DNA of 47,289 nucleotides from Kofleriaceae bacterium (GCA_025357755.1 JANXOP010000243.1:1-47289), one strand, 5' to 3'; positions 17,701 to 25,323 are shown, counted from the stretch's first letter. Notes: generated by a model not told the origin, from the sequence alone. Numbers and translations: made by a program.

Positions 17701-18817
17701 ATCCGTCGTCGAGCCACCCGCGGCAGTGGTCAACCCACCTACGCCGACCGTCGAGCCCACGGCGCCCGCGAAACCGGTGGAGCCGACGGCGAACGTCGAA
17801 CCCGCAAAGCCAGCCGAACCGAGCAAGCCTGCCGAGACCAAGCCCGCGGAGACCAAGCCCGTCGAGAAGCCCGCGAAAACCGAACCGAGTGAGCCCGCCG
17901 TCACGGACCCGTCCACGCCCGCGGAACCCACCGCAAAGACCGAGACAGCGAAAGCCTCGTCCGAGGAGAACGTCGAGAAGGCGGCGGAGCAAGAGAAGCA
18001 GGTCTCGCGCCGCAAGAACCAGCTCAAGACGACGGGGACCAAGGCCGAGCAGCAAGCGGAGCTAGCCAAGCTCAAGGCGCAAACTCAGCCTGTTGCGAGT
18101 GCTCCCGAATCGTATCGCTCGTACTGGGAGGCCCGAATGGGCCAGCTCGAGGCCGAGGCGGCGCAGGGTCAGATCATCAGCAAAGCTCCGCTGACGCTCG
18201 AGGAGTACAACGCGTTCCGCGGCCGCTTCGAGCGCGGATTGAACTTCCAGAATCGAACGCACGACATCCTGTGGGCGCACGTCGGCGAAAAGGGCGCGCC
18301 GCTGGGACTCGAGAATAAGGTCTTGGAGGATGAAGTCGGCATGCTGACGAACGAGCGTCAGCAAGCGCGAAAGGCCGGCGATCGACCTCCTCGAGCAGAT
18401 CACGTGCTCCTCGATCCCAACAAGATCCCCACCACAAAGCTGGGATCGAAGACACCCAAGTCGTCGACGCCGGAGATCGACATCGAGGTCATCAGCGACA
18501 AGAGTCGCGTGCGGGCCGACTACGCGCCGGCGGACGGCGCGCGGAGCGACAAGCCCAGCTTCCGCACGCAGGTCGAAGGCGACATCGCGGAGGTCCAGTC
18601 GAAGTACAGCGGCAGCGTCGAGATCCGCAGCTCGAAGTTTGGCGAGAAGCTGAACGGACGAAGCGCGCGGGTCAAGACGATCTACCTGATGTATGACATG
18701 GCAGGTCTAGACGCGGCCGCGATGGAAGAGATCGTGACGATCGCGCGGGACTCCAGATCAGGCGTACAAATCCTCTTCAGCGATGGCCAACGAATCCACA
18801 TTCCGGGCGAGCCCTGA
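14759..18817 (+). CDS. eCIS-core (DUF4157) protein with Pro-rich hinge and C-terminal candidate toxin domain
   Basis: This protein is about 1350 residues long. Residues about 177-255 match the eCIS-core/DUF4157 module (TRTRFERALAIDLSETRVHR, IGDHVAFGANQYAPGT, LLAHELAHTRQQ), with the metallopeptidase-like HELAH at 249-253. A beta-rich middle is followed by a hydrophobic stretch near 742-800 (FFGLASLGFTVAGFAALLFG). A hinge at about 977-1067 is rich in Pro, Ala, Glu and Lys (KPAEPSKPAETKPAETKP). A compact C-terminal domain from about 1110 follows. This is the layout of polymorphic toxins and eCIS-associated effectors. The start is uncertain: TTG 14759 is used, GTG 14801 is possible, and GTG 14573 would overlap the kinase by 101 bp. 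No eCIS structural genes are in the window. Confidence 0.75.
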   Translation: MTHRPVATDAAKRRVKAHAKQAVPATPSKVPQAQQPDRKAPEQALVDLSHLAHAPVAAAPADEAGTLLDTAGKPGFLVALRQAVTEATSRELAGSGWTADQCPYIEYWFNYYERRSARDIEAALRKYAPDAAFATTLADYVGAVVLRVRAAVARWSTTGDVDAPDVGMPDALATLATLGPGEPIDSSTRTRFERALAIDLSETRVHRDGRSATAAASEGARAFAIGDHVAFGANQYAPGTVAGDALLAHELAHTRQQDGARGASAGSAHEANADGAAIGWMKRLWGGITSFARPPLATTGLQLQRCQTNNSTPHAVDTIHAVTEAESGISIKGTGIQRDGDKWVALTGRTVHLDLETTDGTVVYWKNQPAQTESIYSKIEGGQTTEQKHISSGHDLTFDEAGDWVVVLYLKVPDHGEVAVKLLVTVKDEKRYAKAVATSQAATADALKAGKHTPEQIGKASYTLFRLGLASLVERRLGTLHDQPSLHDMYIVNRGANPSDSADNVSYGLEQVPVGAASYKWTRDAQQGRTDLHPRSNFNGGPWRELATARTQTVTFDGPDTYEIGCQAYDKDGNALGPRATYTQIVIGESNRDFVHGWSGYLKDIDQETAKLRSVARLPGAFVSRETAEAMPLALFVGESKAAPGTWVVLDLTPFPDKHGAPGVHEHSADTLDEAILAFEEDASHRYPKGTLLLLLSGLPGHETHVEPPEAGTGAGAHAPRQLADTLEFSGGEASVGGSISHFFGLASLGFTVAGFAALLFGAEPAAMAFFQAAAGTGAASSAVSLGVRISEGDTDALGYFIDSAALITSLISFGQASGFRSSAAAAEKSAAAEVVESASRRKFFQWTEGVLTKGSAIVISFESIGEIEKVLNDSSLTDTQRAERLVSLFKQLALQAGILALSARGHPPPAAAKNLRVVEQQILSSLDQKALDHLANLPEKEFGRVVALVLDHPAQVNAALKNAEITTVADLESALQKPAPSVVEPPAAVVNPPTPTVEPTAPAKPVEPTANVEPAKPAEPSKPAETKPAETKPVEKPAKTEPSEPAVTDPSTPAEPTAKTETAKASSEENVEKAAEQEKQVSRRKNQLKTTGTKAEQQAELAKLKAQTQPVASAPESYRSYWEARMGQLEAEAAQGQIISKAPLTLEEYNAFRGRFERGLNFQNRTHDILWAHVGEKGAPLGLENKVLEDEVGMLTNERQQARKAGDRPPRADHVLLDPNKIPTTKLGSKTPKSSTPEIDIEVISDKSRVRADYAPADGARSDKPSFRTQVEGDIAEVQSKYSGSVEIRSSKFGEKLNGRSARVKTIYLMYDMAGLDAAAMEEIVTIARDSRSGVQILFSDGQRIHIPGEP

Positions 18818-20012
18818 TCGCTATCTACTCGAGGTCTACGGCTCGCGCTGCGAGGCGGGTGACCTGCAGCCGCTCGTCGCGTTCCTTGCGGCGCATGGTC
18901 GCGCGCCGGATCGAGTGATCCTGAAGACGGGACGTGCGGTGCAGTTCACGGCCGAGGCGTTCGCGAAGGCGTTCGCGGAGGGAAAGGGGGCGCGCATCAC
19001 GCTCGTGGCGGGCTCGCTCCAGATCAACCTCACGTTGCCGCGCGCCGGCGGGGTCGCGATCAGCTCGTACCTGGCCGACGCCGCGTTGGTCGCGAGCATC
19101 GGACCGGTGCTCGCACCTCTCGAGGTGCTGTCGGGTCGCTGCCACAGCGCTGCGGACGAGGTTCGTGCGCGCGCCGCGAGCGCCGGAGACATCGGTTGGG
19201 AGCCCACCCGGATCGACAACGTGTACTGGCTCAACTGGTACGGCCGCGCGTTCGTCGAGCGCATCGGACGCGACCGCGTCCTCGCGACGCCCGCGACCAC
19301 CCTCGTGGAGCTGGCGGATGGCTCGGTGCTGTGGACCTCGAGTCCGAGCCCGGCCGACGCGCTCACGGACGCCTCCCGTATTGCCCAGGCGAAGGCACGC
19401 TGCCACCTCGTCGACGGAGTCGACTACGCGAGCGAGCTCGAGAAGCTGCGCGCGCGCTCGCGAACGCTGGAGCCGGTGACACCATCCTGGCACGCCCACC
19501 TCGACGAGGTGATGGCGCGCATGGCGAACGACGTGCCGCCCCCCGTGCAGTCGGATCTCGTCGGTCAGGTCAACGCGCTCGAGCTCTCACCCGTCGCACC
19601 GGGTCCAGTGCGCGACGCCGACATCGACGATCCGGAGGCCGCGGTCGAGGCGTACGAGCATGCCGCCGAGCATCTCGTCGCGCTGCTCCACGACAAGGTC
19701 CCCGCGATCGGCAACTTCACGCCCGCCGAGCTCCCCGCGCTCGACGCCTACTTCTGGCACCACCACCGCGCGCTGAACACCGACCAGCTCGAGTCTCTGA
19801 TCGGCGCCGTCGGCGGGTATCTCGGCGAGCTGCTCGTCCGAAGACTCGGCGGGCACTGGGTGCCTCGCCGCCACCGCGACGAGGCCGCCGTCGTGATCGG
19901 CGACAGGCCCTGGCTGCCGTTCGCGCGGGCGCGCGCATATCTCGCCAGCCGCGAGGCCGCCGTTCAGGCTTCGCTCACGCACTACGTTCGAGAGATCGAA
20001 CGCATGCGCTAA
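18783..20012 (+). CDS. Candidate immunity protein for the upstream toxin
   Basis: This is a 409-residue soluble protein whose ATG lies 35 bp inside the end of the toxin-like gene, so the two are co-transcribed and coupled. The N-terminal module contains PDRYLLEVYGSRCEAGDLQP. The middle contains IGWEPTRIDNVYWLNWYGRA and FVERIGRDRVLATPATT, a pattern I associate with bacterial immunity-type proteins without being able to name the family firmly. The C-terminal half, about 285-409 (ALDAYFWHHHRALNTDQLES, then GAVGGYLGELLVRRLGGHW), looks like a second domain. There is no signal peptide. Position, overlap and the broken copies that follow are the main evidence for an immunity role. Confidence 0.65.
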   Translation: MANESTFRASPDRYLLEVYGSRCEAGDLQPLVAFLAAHGRAPDRVILKTGRAVQFTAEAFAKAFAEGKGARITLVAGSLQINLTLPRAGGVAISSYLADAALVASIGPVLAPLEVLSGRCHSAADEVRARAASAGDIGWEPTRIDNVYWLNWYGRAFVERIGRDRVLATPATTLVELADGSVLWTSSPSPADALTDASRIAQAKARCHLVDGVDYASELEKLRARSRTLEPVTPSWHAHLDEVMARMANDVPPPVQSDLVGQVNALELSPVAPGPVRDADIDDPEAAVEAYEHAAEHLVALLHDKVPAIGNFTPAELPALDAYFWHHHRALNTDQLESLIGAVGGYLGELLVRRLGGHWVPRRHRDEAAVVIGDRPWLPFARARAYLASREAAVQASLTHYVREIERMR

Positions 20013-20068
20013 CGCGACGACGCCATCACCGCATACATCCCGCACCCAGGTGAAACTGAAGTTCAGCA

Positions 20069-20432
20069 ATGAGCTCGGCATTCAAAGCCCATCCCGATAG
20101 ATATTGCCTCCAGATCTTCGCGTCGCGCTGCGAGTCCCCGAGTGATCTGTGGCCGTTTGTCGACCTTCTCGAAGAGCTCGCGCTGGCGTCCGACGAGCTC
20201 GTTCCGGTGCGTGGCCGCAAGACAAAGTTCTCGAGAGACCAACTATCAAAGCTGTTCGCCACCGAGGCGCGCGGGAGCCTGAGGTTCTCTCTGCAACGCA
20301 ACACGGCACCCGCGGTGGCTTTTGCCCTCGCGATCGACCGCACGAGTAACGAACGCGGGATGGGAAGTGATCGCGGAAACCGAGACCTACGAGACAGGAT
20401 GGGAGCCCGAGGCGATCCGTGATGCGTTCTGG
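20069..20432 (+). pseudogene. Broken second copy of the immunity-type gene
   Basis: From the ATG at 20069 the frame encodes a module like the start of the preceding gene (HPDRYCLQIFASRCES, then DLWPFVDLLEELALASDELV), 117 codons to a stop at 20422. After about 20340 the sequence makes sense only in the next frame, where GWEPEAIRDAFW (20397-20432) matches GWEPTRIDNVYW from the middle of the intact gene. So this copy has an internal deletion plus a frameshift and ends abruptly at the point corresponding to YW of the intact protein. Confidence 0.65.
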
Positions 20433-20747
20433 GCGACCCCTGATCGCTTCCTCCTCGAGGTCTACGGCTCGCGCTGCGAGGCGGGTGATCTGCAGCCGCT
20501 CGTCGCGTTCATCAAGGCGCACGGTCGCGCGCCCGATCAAGTGATCCTGAAGTCGGGACGTGCGGTGCAGTTCACGGCCGAGGCGTTCGCGAACGCCCCG
20601 CAGACCTGTGGCGGTGGTGCGGTTGAGGGAGACCTTGCAGCAGCACTTCGGCGGACCCACTATCGTGAGATTCGCGCCGCACCGCGCTGCCGGAGTTACG
20701 CTTCGAACGACAACGTTCTTCGACCGTTGCGACGTCAACGCTGGTGA
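20433..20747 (+). pseudogene. Truncated third copy of the immunity-type gene
   Basis: In the frame that carries the end of copy two, the N-terminal module starts again (TPDRFLLEVYGSRCEAGDLQ, then HGRAPDQVILKSGRAVQFTA). It is nearly identical to the intact gene up to AEAFAN at about 20594. Beyond that the similarity stops. The best protein-like reading shifts frame again (VRLRETLQQHFGGPTIVRFA, then GVTLRTTTFFDRCDV) and does not match the intact gene. It has no start of its own and is probably non-functional. Confidence 0.6.
20440..20594 (+). repeat. Direct repeat of 18813-18967
   Basis: About 150 bases here repeat the beginning of the intact immunity-type gene at 18813-18967, with roughly a dozen differences counted by eye. 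The match ends sharply inside the AEAFA codons, consistent with a recombination junction. Confidence 0.75.
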
Positions 20748-20841
20748 TCTCGGCAGACCTCGCGGGCGTCGCGGGCGTCGCTGACCTTCGTCGCGAGCAC
20801 GAACGCTCTGCAGCGACAGCTTGACGAGGATCTCGGACGGG

Positions 20842-21468
20842 CTAACGACCGAGCGCTGGCGAAACCGGCGTACCGAGCGGCCAGTCGGTGTCGCCGACCT
20901 TTTTTAAGGTCATCTCGAAGATCTGCTTCGATGCGCCACCCTCGGCGATGTACTCGCCGACCTCGTGCCACGTGTTGTCCTTCACAACTGCGGTGAAGCG
21001 CGTGATCGCCTTCGGGCCCGCCGGTACTTCCCACACGTAGCCGTCGGCCGTGAGCTTCAGCTCGAACGTCCCGGCGTAGCCCTGCGCGTAGGATCGGAGC
21101 TCGTACTTCTCGATCTGCGGATTGTAAGACGCGACCGCGAACGCGTTGAAGCCGGTCGTGTTGTCGTCCTTGTAGCCGCGGCCTTCGATCACGACGACAT
21201 CGCCGCCGAGCATCGGTCCCATCCGCTCGGTCTGCGTGACCTTGTACGGTCCGGTGCGGCTCGTGCCCGTCGCTGGACCGGCCCAGACACCGCGCATGAA
21301 CGCGAGCTTCGTCATCGGTGCGACGAGGCTGTCGGTGCCTTTGACGGGCGGGAGCGCGAGCGCTGCCGGTGTGGCAGGTGCCGATGGAGCCGCGGGTGCA
21401 ACAGCGGGCGAGCTTGCACACGCCGCCAGCAGCGTAGCGAGGACGAAGACGAGGAGCGATTCGCGCAT
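20842..21468 (-). CDS. Lipoprotein, DUF1579-like
   Basis: This is a 208-residue protein with signal and lipobox LLAAC (Cys16), followed by an Ala/Pro/Ser linker (AVAPAAPSAPATPAALALPP). The folded part resembles DUF1579-type single-domain proteins: an opening LAFMRGVWAGPATGTSRTGP, then MGPMLGGDVVVIEGRGY, FNAFAVASYNPQIEKYELRS and WEVPAGPKAITRF. The repeated beta-strand pattern fits a small barrel. The function of this family is unknown. It lies downstream of the repeat lipoprotein on the same strand with an 11-bp gap, so the two are probably co-transcribed. Confidence 0.8.
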   Translation of the reverse strand: MRESLLVFVLATLLAACASSPAVAPAAPSAPATPAALALPPVKGTDSLVAPMTKLAFMRGVWAGPATGTSRTGPYKVTQTERMGPMLGGDVVVIEGRGYKDDNTTGFNAFAVASYNPQIEKYELRSYAQGYAGTFELKLTADGYVWEVPAGPKAITRFTAVVKDNTWHEVGEYIAEGGASKQIFEMTLKKVGDTDWPLGTPVSPALGR

Positions 21469-21478
21469 ACGCGCGAGC

Positions 21479-22258
21479 TTACGGGCAGTGCGTCGCTTTG
21501 AGCGAGAGCGTGTCGAAGAAGAAGTTGGTGTAGTTCGAGCTGTCGCTCGACGAGTTCAGCTTGAACCGCACCGTGGTGCCCGCGACCGCCGCGACGGCGA
21601 ACGAGTGGGTGAACGAGACGTAGGCCGGTGTCACGCTCAGATTGGTCACGGTGAGTGCAGTCTCGAGCGTGGTCTCGGTGAGAGTCGCGAGGCTGACGTA
21701 TGCTTTGTCGTACGCGTTACTCGTGGTCGTCTCTTTCGTATAGACCAGCGAGTAGCCGGTGAGCACCAGCGACGTGGTGCCGGCCGGGACCGCGATGTCC
21801 TGATAGAGCTCGTCCGTCGCGATTTGAGTGTAGCTTCCGAGCCACGCACCGTAGGTTCCTGCTTGCGGAGCCTGGCTGGAGATCAGCTCGCTATCAAACT
21901 GGATCTCGTGCCAGCCAGTCGTGTTCGATTCGAAGTCGCCGTTGACGAGCAACTCGGTCTGGACCGGCGTGCATGCGTCCATGAACACGTGTGCGTCCTG
22001 GTAGACGTGCGCATCCTGGAAGACATGTGCATCGTTGAAGACGTGCGCGTCGTTGAACACGTGCGCGTCGTTGAACACGTGTGCGTCGTTGAATACGTGC
22101 GCGTCGTTGAACACGTGTGGGCCGTCGCGCGGCTCGGGTGGCGCGTCGAGGTAGACCTTGCCATCGATGATGGTTTCGTTCGCATCGCCTTGAGCGAGCT
22201 GGCCGACTCCGCCTTTGGCGCAACCGACGAGGGCGAGAACAAAAGCAACCTTGCGCAC
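21479..22258 (-). CDS. Lipoprotein with eight HVFxDA repeats and a carbohydrate-binding-like domain
   Basis: This is a 259-residue protein. A very short signal ends in lipobox ALVGC (Cys13). Residues 48-95 are eight perfect or near-perfect hexapeptides: five HVFNDA, then HVFQDA, HVYQDA and HVFMDA. After Cys96 comes a jelly-roll-like domain (ELLVNGDFESNTTGWHEIQF, QDIAVPAGTTSLVLTGYSLV, and FFFDTLSLKATHCP at the end), in the style of CBM4/9 or galactose-binding-like modules. The repeat tract is probably a linker that lifts the domain off the membrane. Myxobacterial lipoproteins often use Asp-Ala-rich linkers, but the regular His is unusual. Confidence 0.8.
   Translation of the reverse strand: MRKVAFVLALVGCAKGGVGQLAQGDANETIIDGKVYLDAPPEPRDGPHVFNDAHVFNDAHVFNDAHVFNDAHVFNDAHVFQDAHVYQDAHVFMDACTPVQTELLVNGDFESNTTGWHEIQFDSELISSQAPQAGTYGAWLGSYTQIATDELYQDIAVPAGTTSLVLTGYSLVYTKETTTSNAYDKAYVSLATLTETTLETALTVTNLSVTPAYVSFTHSFAVAAVAGTTVRFKLNSSSDSSNYTNFFFDTLSLKATHCP
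21974..22117 (-). repeat. Eight tandem 18-bp repeats encoding HVFxDA
   Basis: The unit reads CACGTGTTCAACGACGCG on the minus strand, with small third-position changes in the first five units and changes in codon 4 (N to Q or M) and once in codon 3 in the last three. Most units contain the palindrome CACGTG. The tract is in frame and translated. Confidence 0.9.
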
Positions 22259-22344
22259 GCGCGGACTATCGTCGAGCGGCGGGGCCGTTTCAATGACGAT
22301 CTTCGACGGGGCGAAGAGATCGTGTGGCTACCGGAGTAGCCGTC

Positions 22345-22551
22345 TTGCGGGCAAGCGGTCGCCCCGAGCGATAGCGTTTCGAAGTAGCACGAGGTCGGGT
22401 ACAGGCTGTCGTTGGTCGAGGTCAACATGACCCGAACGGTCTGACCGGCGGAGAGGTTCGTAACCGGGTTCGCAGCGACCTCGGCGGCGGCGTGGACAAC
22501 CGCGATCGGGCCGGCGGTCCCACCATTGTTGCCGATCGGGTCCGAGGGCCG
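22345..22551 (-). pseudogene. Remnant of a paralogue of the repeat lipoprotein's C-terminal domain
   Basis: On the minus strand one frame reads GPIAVVHAAAEVAANPVTNL, then SAGQTVRVMLTSTNDSLYPT and SCYFETLSLGATACP. This matches the end of the neighbouring lipoprotein (AGTTVRFKLNSSSDSSNYTN, then FFFDTLSLKATHCP). There is no start codon or signal before it and no stop directly after the matching Cys-Pro, so it is a fragment. The rest of the 389-bp gap between genes shows nothing recognisable. Confidence 0.55.
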
Positions 22552-22647
22552 GCGGTCGCGCAGCCACCACGCCCCGAAATGTACCGCCGCCGGCCCGCGC
22601 CCACCGGGAACTTCGGACGTGCGACACATCACGCAAGACCCGGACCC

Positions 22648-24015
22648 TCACACCGCGGTTCCAGCGAGGGCTCGACGCGCCGCTGCTGCCGCCGGTTGCC
22701 AGCCACCCCGCCAGACCCGGAGCCAGAACAAGCTGGCACCGACGATGATCTCGACCGCGAGCCCGACCCAGCAGCCGACCACGCCGTGACCCAGGACCAC
22801 GCCGAACAGGTACGCGAGCGGTGGGGTCGTGAACCACGAGCAGATGATGCCGACCACCGCCGCGTAGCGAACATCGCTCGCACCGCGGAGCACGCCACGC
22901 GCGATCACGTTCGCGGCATCGGCGACCAGGAAGATCAAGCTGACGTGGACGAGCGTGGTCGCACGCGCACCGAGGGCGGCATCACTGCCGGCCAGGGCGT
23001 GCGCGAACGAGCTGCCGAGCACCGCGTAGATCACGCAGCACGCGCTCGAGTAACCGCCGCCGAGCGCGATCGCTCTGCGCGCGACGCGCGGGACGAGCTC
23101 GTTGCGTCCGGCGCCGACCGCCTGGCCGACGAGGACCGCCGCGGCTTCGGCCAGCGCGTGCGCGGGCAGAAAGCTCACGTTGATCAAGTGCAGCACCATC
23201 TGGTGAGCCGCGGCATCGACCGCCGACATCCGCGCGACGAGCAGGGTGACGATCAAGAACGCACCGACCTCCATCACGAACTGCAGGCCATTGGGCAGGC
23301 CCTGCGCCCACGTATCGCGCAACGCCGCGCGCGTGACCTTCATCGCGCGCAGCTGGGCCGCCATCGGGATCGCGAGGAGCGCGAGCTCGGTCGCATTGCC
23401 ACAGATCGCGGCGACGGCCGCGCCACGCACGCCCCAGTGAAGGCCGAGGATGAGCACGATATCGAGCGAGATGTTGACCGCGTTGCCGGCGAGCGACGCG
23501 CGCATCGGTGCCTTGGTATCGCCCTGCCCGTACTTCGCTTCGCGCAGCGCCGCGAACAGGATCGCGAACGGTGTGCCGAGCGAGCGGATCGTCAGGTACT
23601 CGGTCGCGAAGTGACCCGCACCTGGCGAGGCGGTCAGGCGATCGAGGTACGGCGCGACGAGCTCGCCCGCGAGCAAGCCGACGAGGCTGACCACGCCGGC
23701 GAGGGCGACCGCGGATCCGAGTAGCGCGGGGATGCGATCTTCACGCTTCGCTCCGAGCGCCTGCGAGACCAGCGTCTTCGCACCACGCAAGACGCCGATG
23801 CCGAAGCACACGAGCGCGAAGCCGATCACGCCCGCGAGGCCGACGCCCGCGAGTTGATCGGCACCGAGGTGCGCGACGAACGCGGTCGAGGCGAGGGTCA
23901 TCGTGGAGAACGAGACCATCGAGATCGTGATGGGCCACGCGAGACGCAGGAGTGCTCGGCCTGGGCGGTCGACCCACGCTAAGGAGATGGATGTTTCGGG
24001 TAGCAACGCAGACAT
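22648..24015 (-). CDS. MATE-family multidrug efflux transporter
   Basis: This is a 455-residue integral membrane protein with about twelve hydrophobic helices arranged as two similar halves. It resembles the MATE (NorM/DinF-type) Na+/H+-coupled drug exporters: an opening RLAWPITISMVSFSTMTLAS, TAFVAHLGADQLAGVGLAGV, then AKTLVSQALGAKR in half one, and AAAVLVGQAVGAGR in half two. The ATG at 24015 follows GAGAGG with a 6-base gap. That Shine-Dalgarno lies inside a self-complementary CCTCTCGAGAGG, and the gene is preceded by a leader peptide and attenuator-like pairs, so expression is probably induced by something that perturbs translation. Confidence 0.92.
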   Translation of the reverse strand: MSALLPETSISLAWVDRPGRALLRLAWPITISMVSFSTMTLASTAFVAHLGADQLAGVGLAGVIGFALVCFGIGVLRGAKTLVSQALGAKREDRIPALLGSAVALAGVVSLVGLLAGELVAPYLDRLTASPGAGHFATEYLTIRSLGTPFAILFAALREAKYGQGDTKAPMRASLAGNAVNISLDIVLILGLHWGVRGAAVAAICGNATELALLAIPMAAQLRAMKVTRAALRDTWAQGLPNGLQFVMEVGAFLIVTLLVARMSAVDAAAHQMVLHLINVSFLPAHALAEAAAVLVGQAVGAGRNELVPRVARRAIALGGGYSSACCVIYAVLGSSFAHALAGSDAALGARATTLVHVSLIFLVADAANVIARGVLRGASDVRYAAVVGIICSWFTTPPLAYLFGVVLGHGVVGCWVGLAVEIIVGASLFWLRVWRGGWQPAAAAARRALAGTAV

Positions 24016-24021
24016 GACGGA

Positions 24022-24138
24022 CCTCTCGAGAGGAGCCGCTCCGCGTTTTCAGCCGAAAACGAGAAGGGCTCCTGGGTGGTTGACCGAGGAGCCCGCGACG
24101 GAGAGTTCAGCTTCCTGATGGCTTGATCAGGGCTCCCC
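24022..24138 (-). promoter_or_regulatory. Four-segment attenuator-like leader of the MATE gene
   Basis: Four mutually complementary segments follow one another in the transcript: 1 = GGGGAGCCC (24138-24130), 2 = GGGCTCCT (24094-24087), 3 = AGGAGCCC (24073-24066), 4 = GGCTCCT (24037-24031). Segments 1:2, 2:3 and 3:4 can each form 7-8 bp. The 2:3 hairpin is followed by TTCTCGTTTTC and looks like an intrinsic terminator. A further perfect hairpin, CGTTTTC/GAAAACG (24061-24044), and a CCTCTCGAGAGG palindrome over the ribosome binding site (24033-24022) follow. Segment 1 lies inside the leader-peptide gene and segment 2 starts just after its stop, the arrangement of ribosome-mediated attenuation. 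Confidence 0.65.
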
Positions 24139-24190
24139 ATCGCGGGCGGCGCCAACGCGGACGAACTGAATCGTCGACGAGTAGCGGCAC
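24107..24190 (-). CDS. Leader peptide of the MATE gene (27 residues)
   Basis: A GTG-started small reading frame begins MPLLVDDSVR, continues with an Arg/Pro/Trp-rich stretch (PRWRRPRW) and ends GALIKPSGS before TGA at 24109-24107. It starts about 25 bases after the predicted transcription start and has no Shine-Dalgarno, as in near-leaderless starts. From memory, short peptides with this beginning and the same ALIKPSGS ending occur in actinobacterial genomes; I could not check this. Its stop codon lies 12 bases before attenuator segment 2, so a ribosome reaching the end would cover segment 1 and favour the terminator hairpin. A ribosome halted early would leave segment 1 free to pair with 2. 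Confidence 0.6.
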   Translation of the reverse strand: MPLLVDDSVRPRWRRPRWGALIKPSGS

Positions 24191-24221
24191 ATTTGGATGG
24201 GAAGGCGAGCCATTGGTGCCT

Positions 24222-24251
24222 ACTTTAAGAAACCCCTAAGCGATCCGTCAA
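24222..24251 (-). promoter_or_regulatory. Predicted sigma-70-type promoter for the MATE leader
   Basis: On the minus strand TTGACG (24251-24246) and TAAAGT (24227-24222) are separated by 18 bases, giving five and four matches to the -35 and -10 consensus. Transcription would start near 24215, just ahead of the leader-peptide GTG. Confidence 0.5.
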
Positions 24252-24295
24252 GGACATTCCCTGCAGGGATGGGAATTGATCGCCAAGTCGTTTGG

Positions 24296-24324
24296 TTGAC
24301 AGGGCGCGCCGAGGGCGCTTTTCT
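24296..24324 (+). promoter_or_regulatory. Possible promoter of the MoxR/Bat operon
   Basis: A perfect -35 TTGACA (24296-24301) is followed after 17 bases by a weak -10 TTTTCT (24319-24324), just ahead of the ATG at 24341. The short leader has no Shine-Dalgarno. Confidence 0.4.
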
Positions 24325-24340
24325 CCACCCCAGTTCTGTT

Positions 24341-25321
<981 letters not shown>

Positions 25322-25323
25322 TC

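Noticed and set aside
20735..21421. Second minus-strand frame over the DUF1579-like lipoprotein
   Set aside because: It has no signal peptide or domain pattern and overlaps the lipoprotein gene in another frame.
21974..22117. CRISPR-like spacing of 18-bp repeats
   Set aside because: The units are contiguous without spacers and stay in frame as HVFxDA codons in a lipoprotein gene.
22492..23724. Long plus-strand open frame opposite the MATE gene
   Set aside because: It is rich in Arg, Asp and His with no domain or hydrophobic pattern, which is the usual antisense shadow of a high-GC gene. The minus strand encodes a clear transporter.
24016..24140. Alternative ATG-started frame (MGSPDQAIRKLN...) running into the MATE gene, as the leader peptide
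   Set aside because: It starts inside attenuator segment 1 and overlaps the MATE start. The GTG frame at 24190 ends cleanly just before segment 2 and fits the promoter better. It remains possible that both are translated.
24022..24200. Guanidine-type (ykkC or mini-ykkC) riboswitch ahead of the MATE gene
   Set aside because: Neither the ykkC core nor the paired ACGR-loop hairpins of mini-ykkC are present. The leader peptide and alternating pairs explain the structure.
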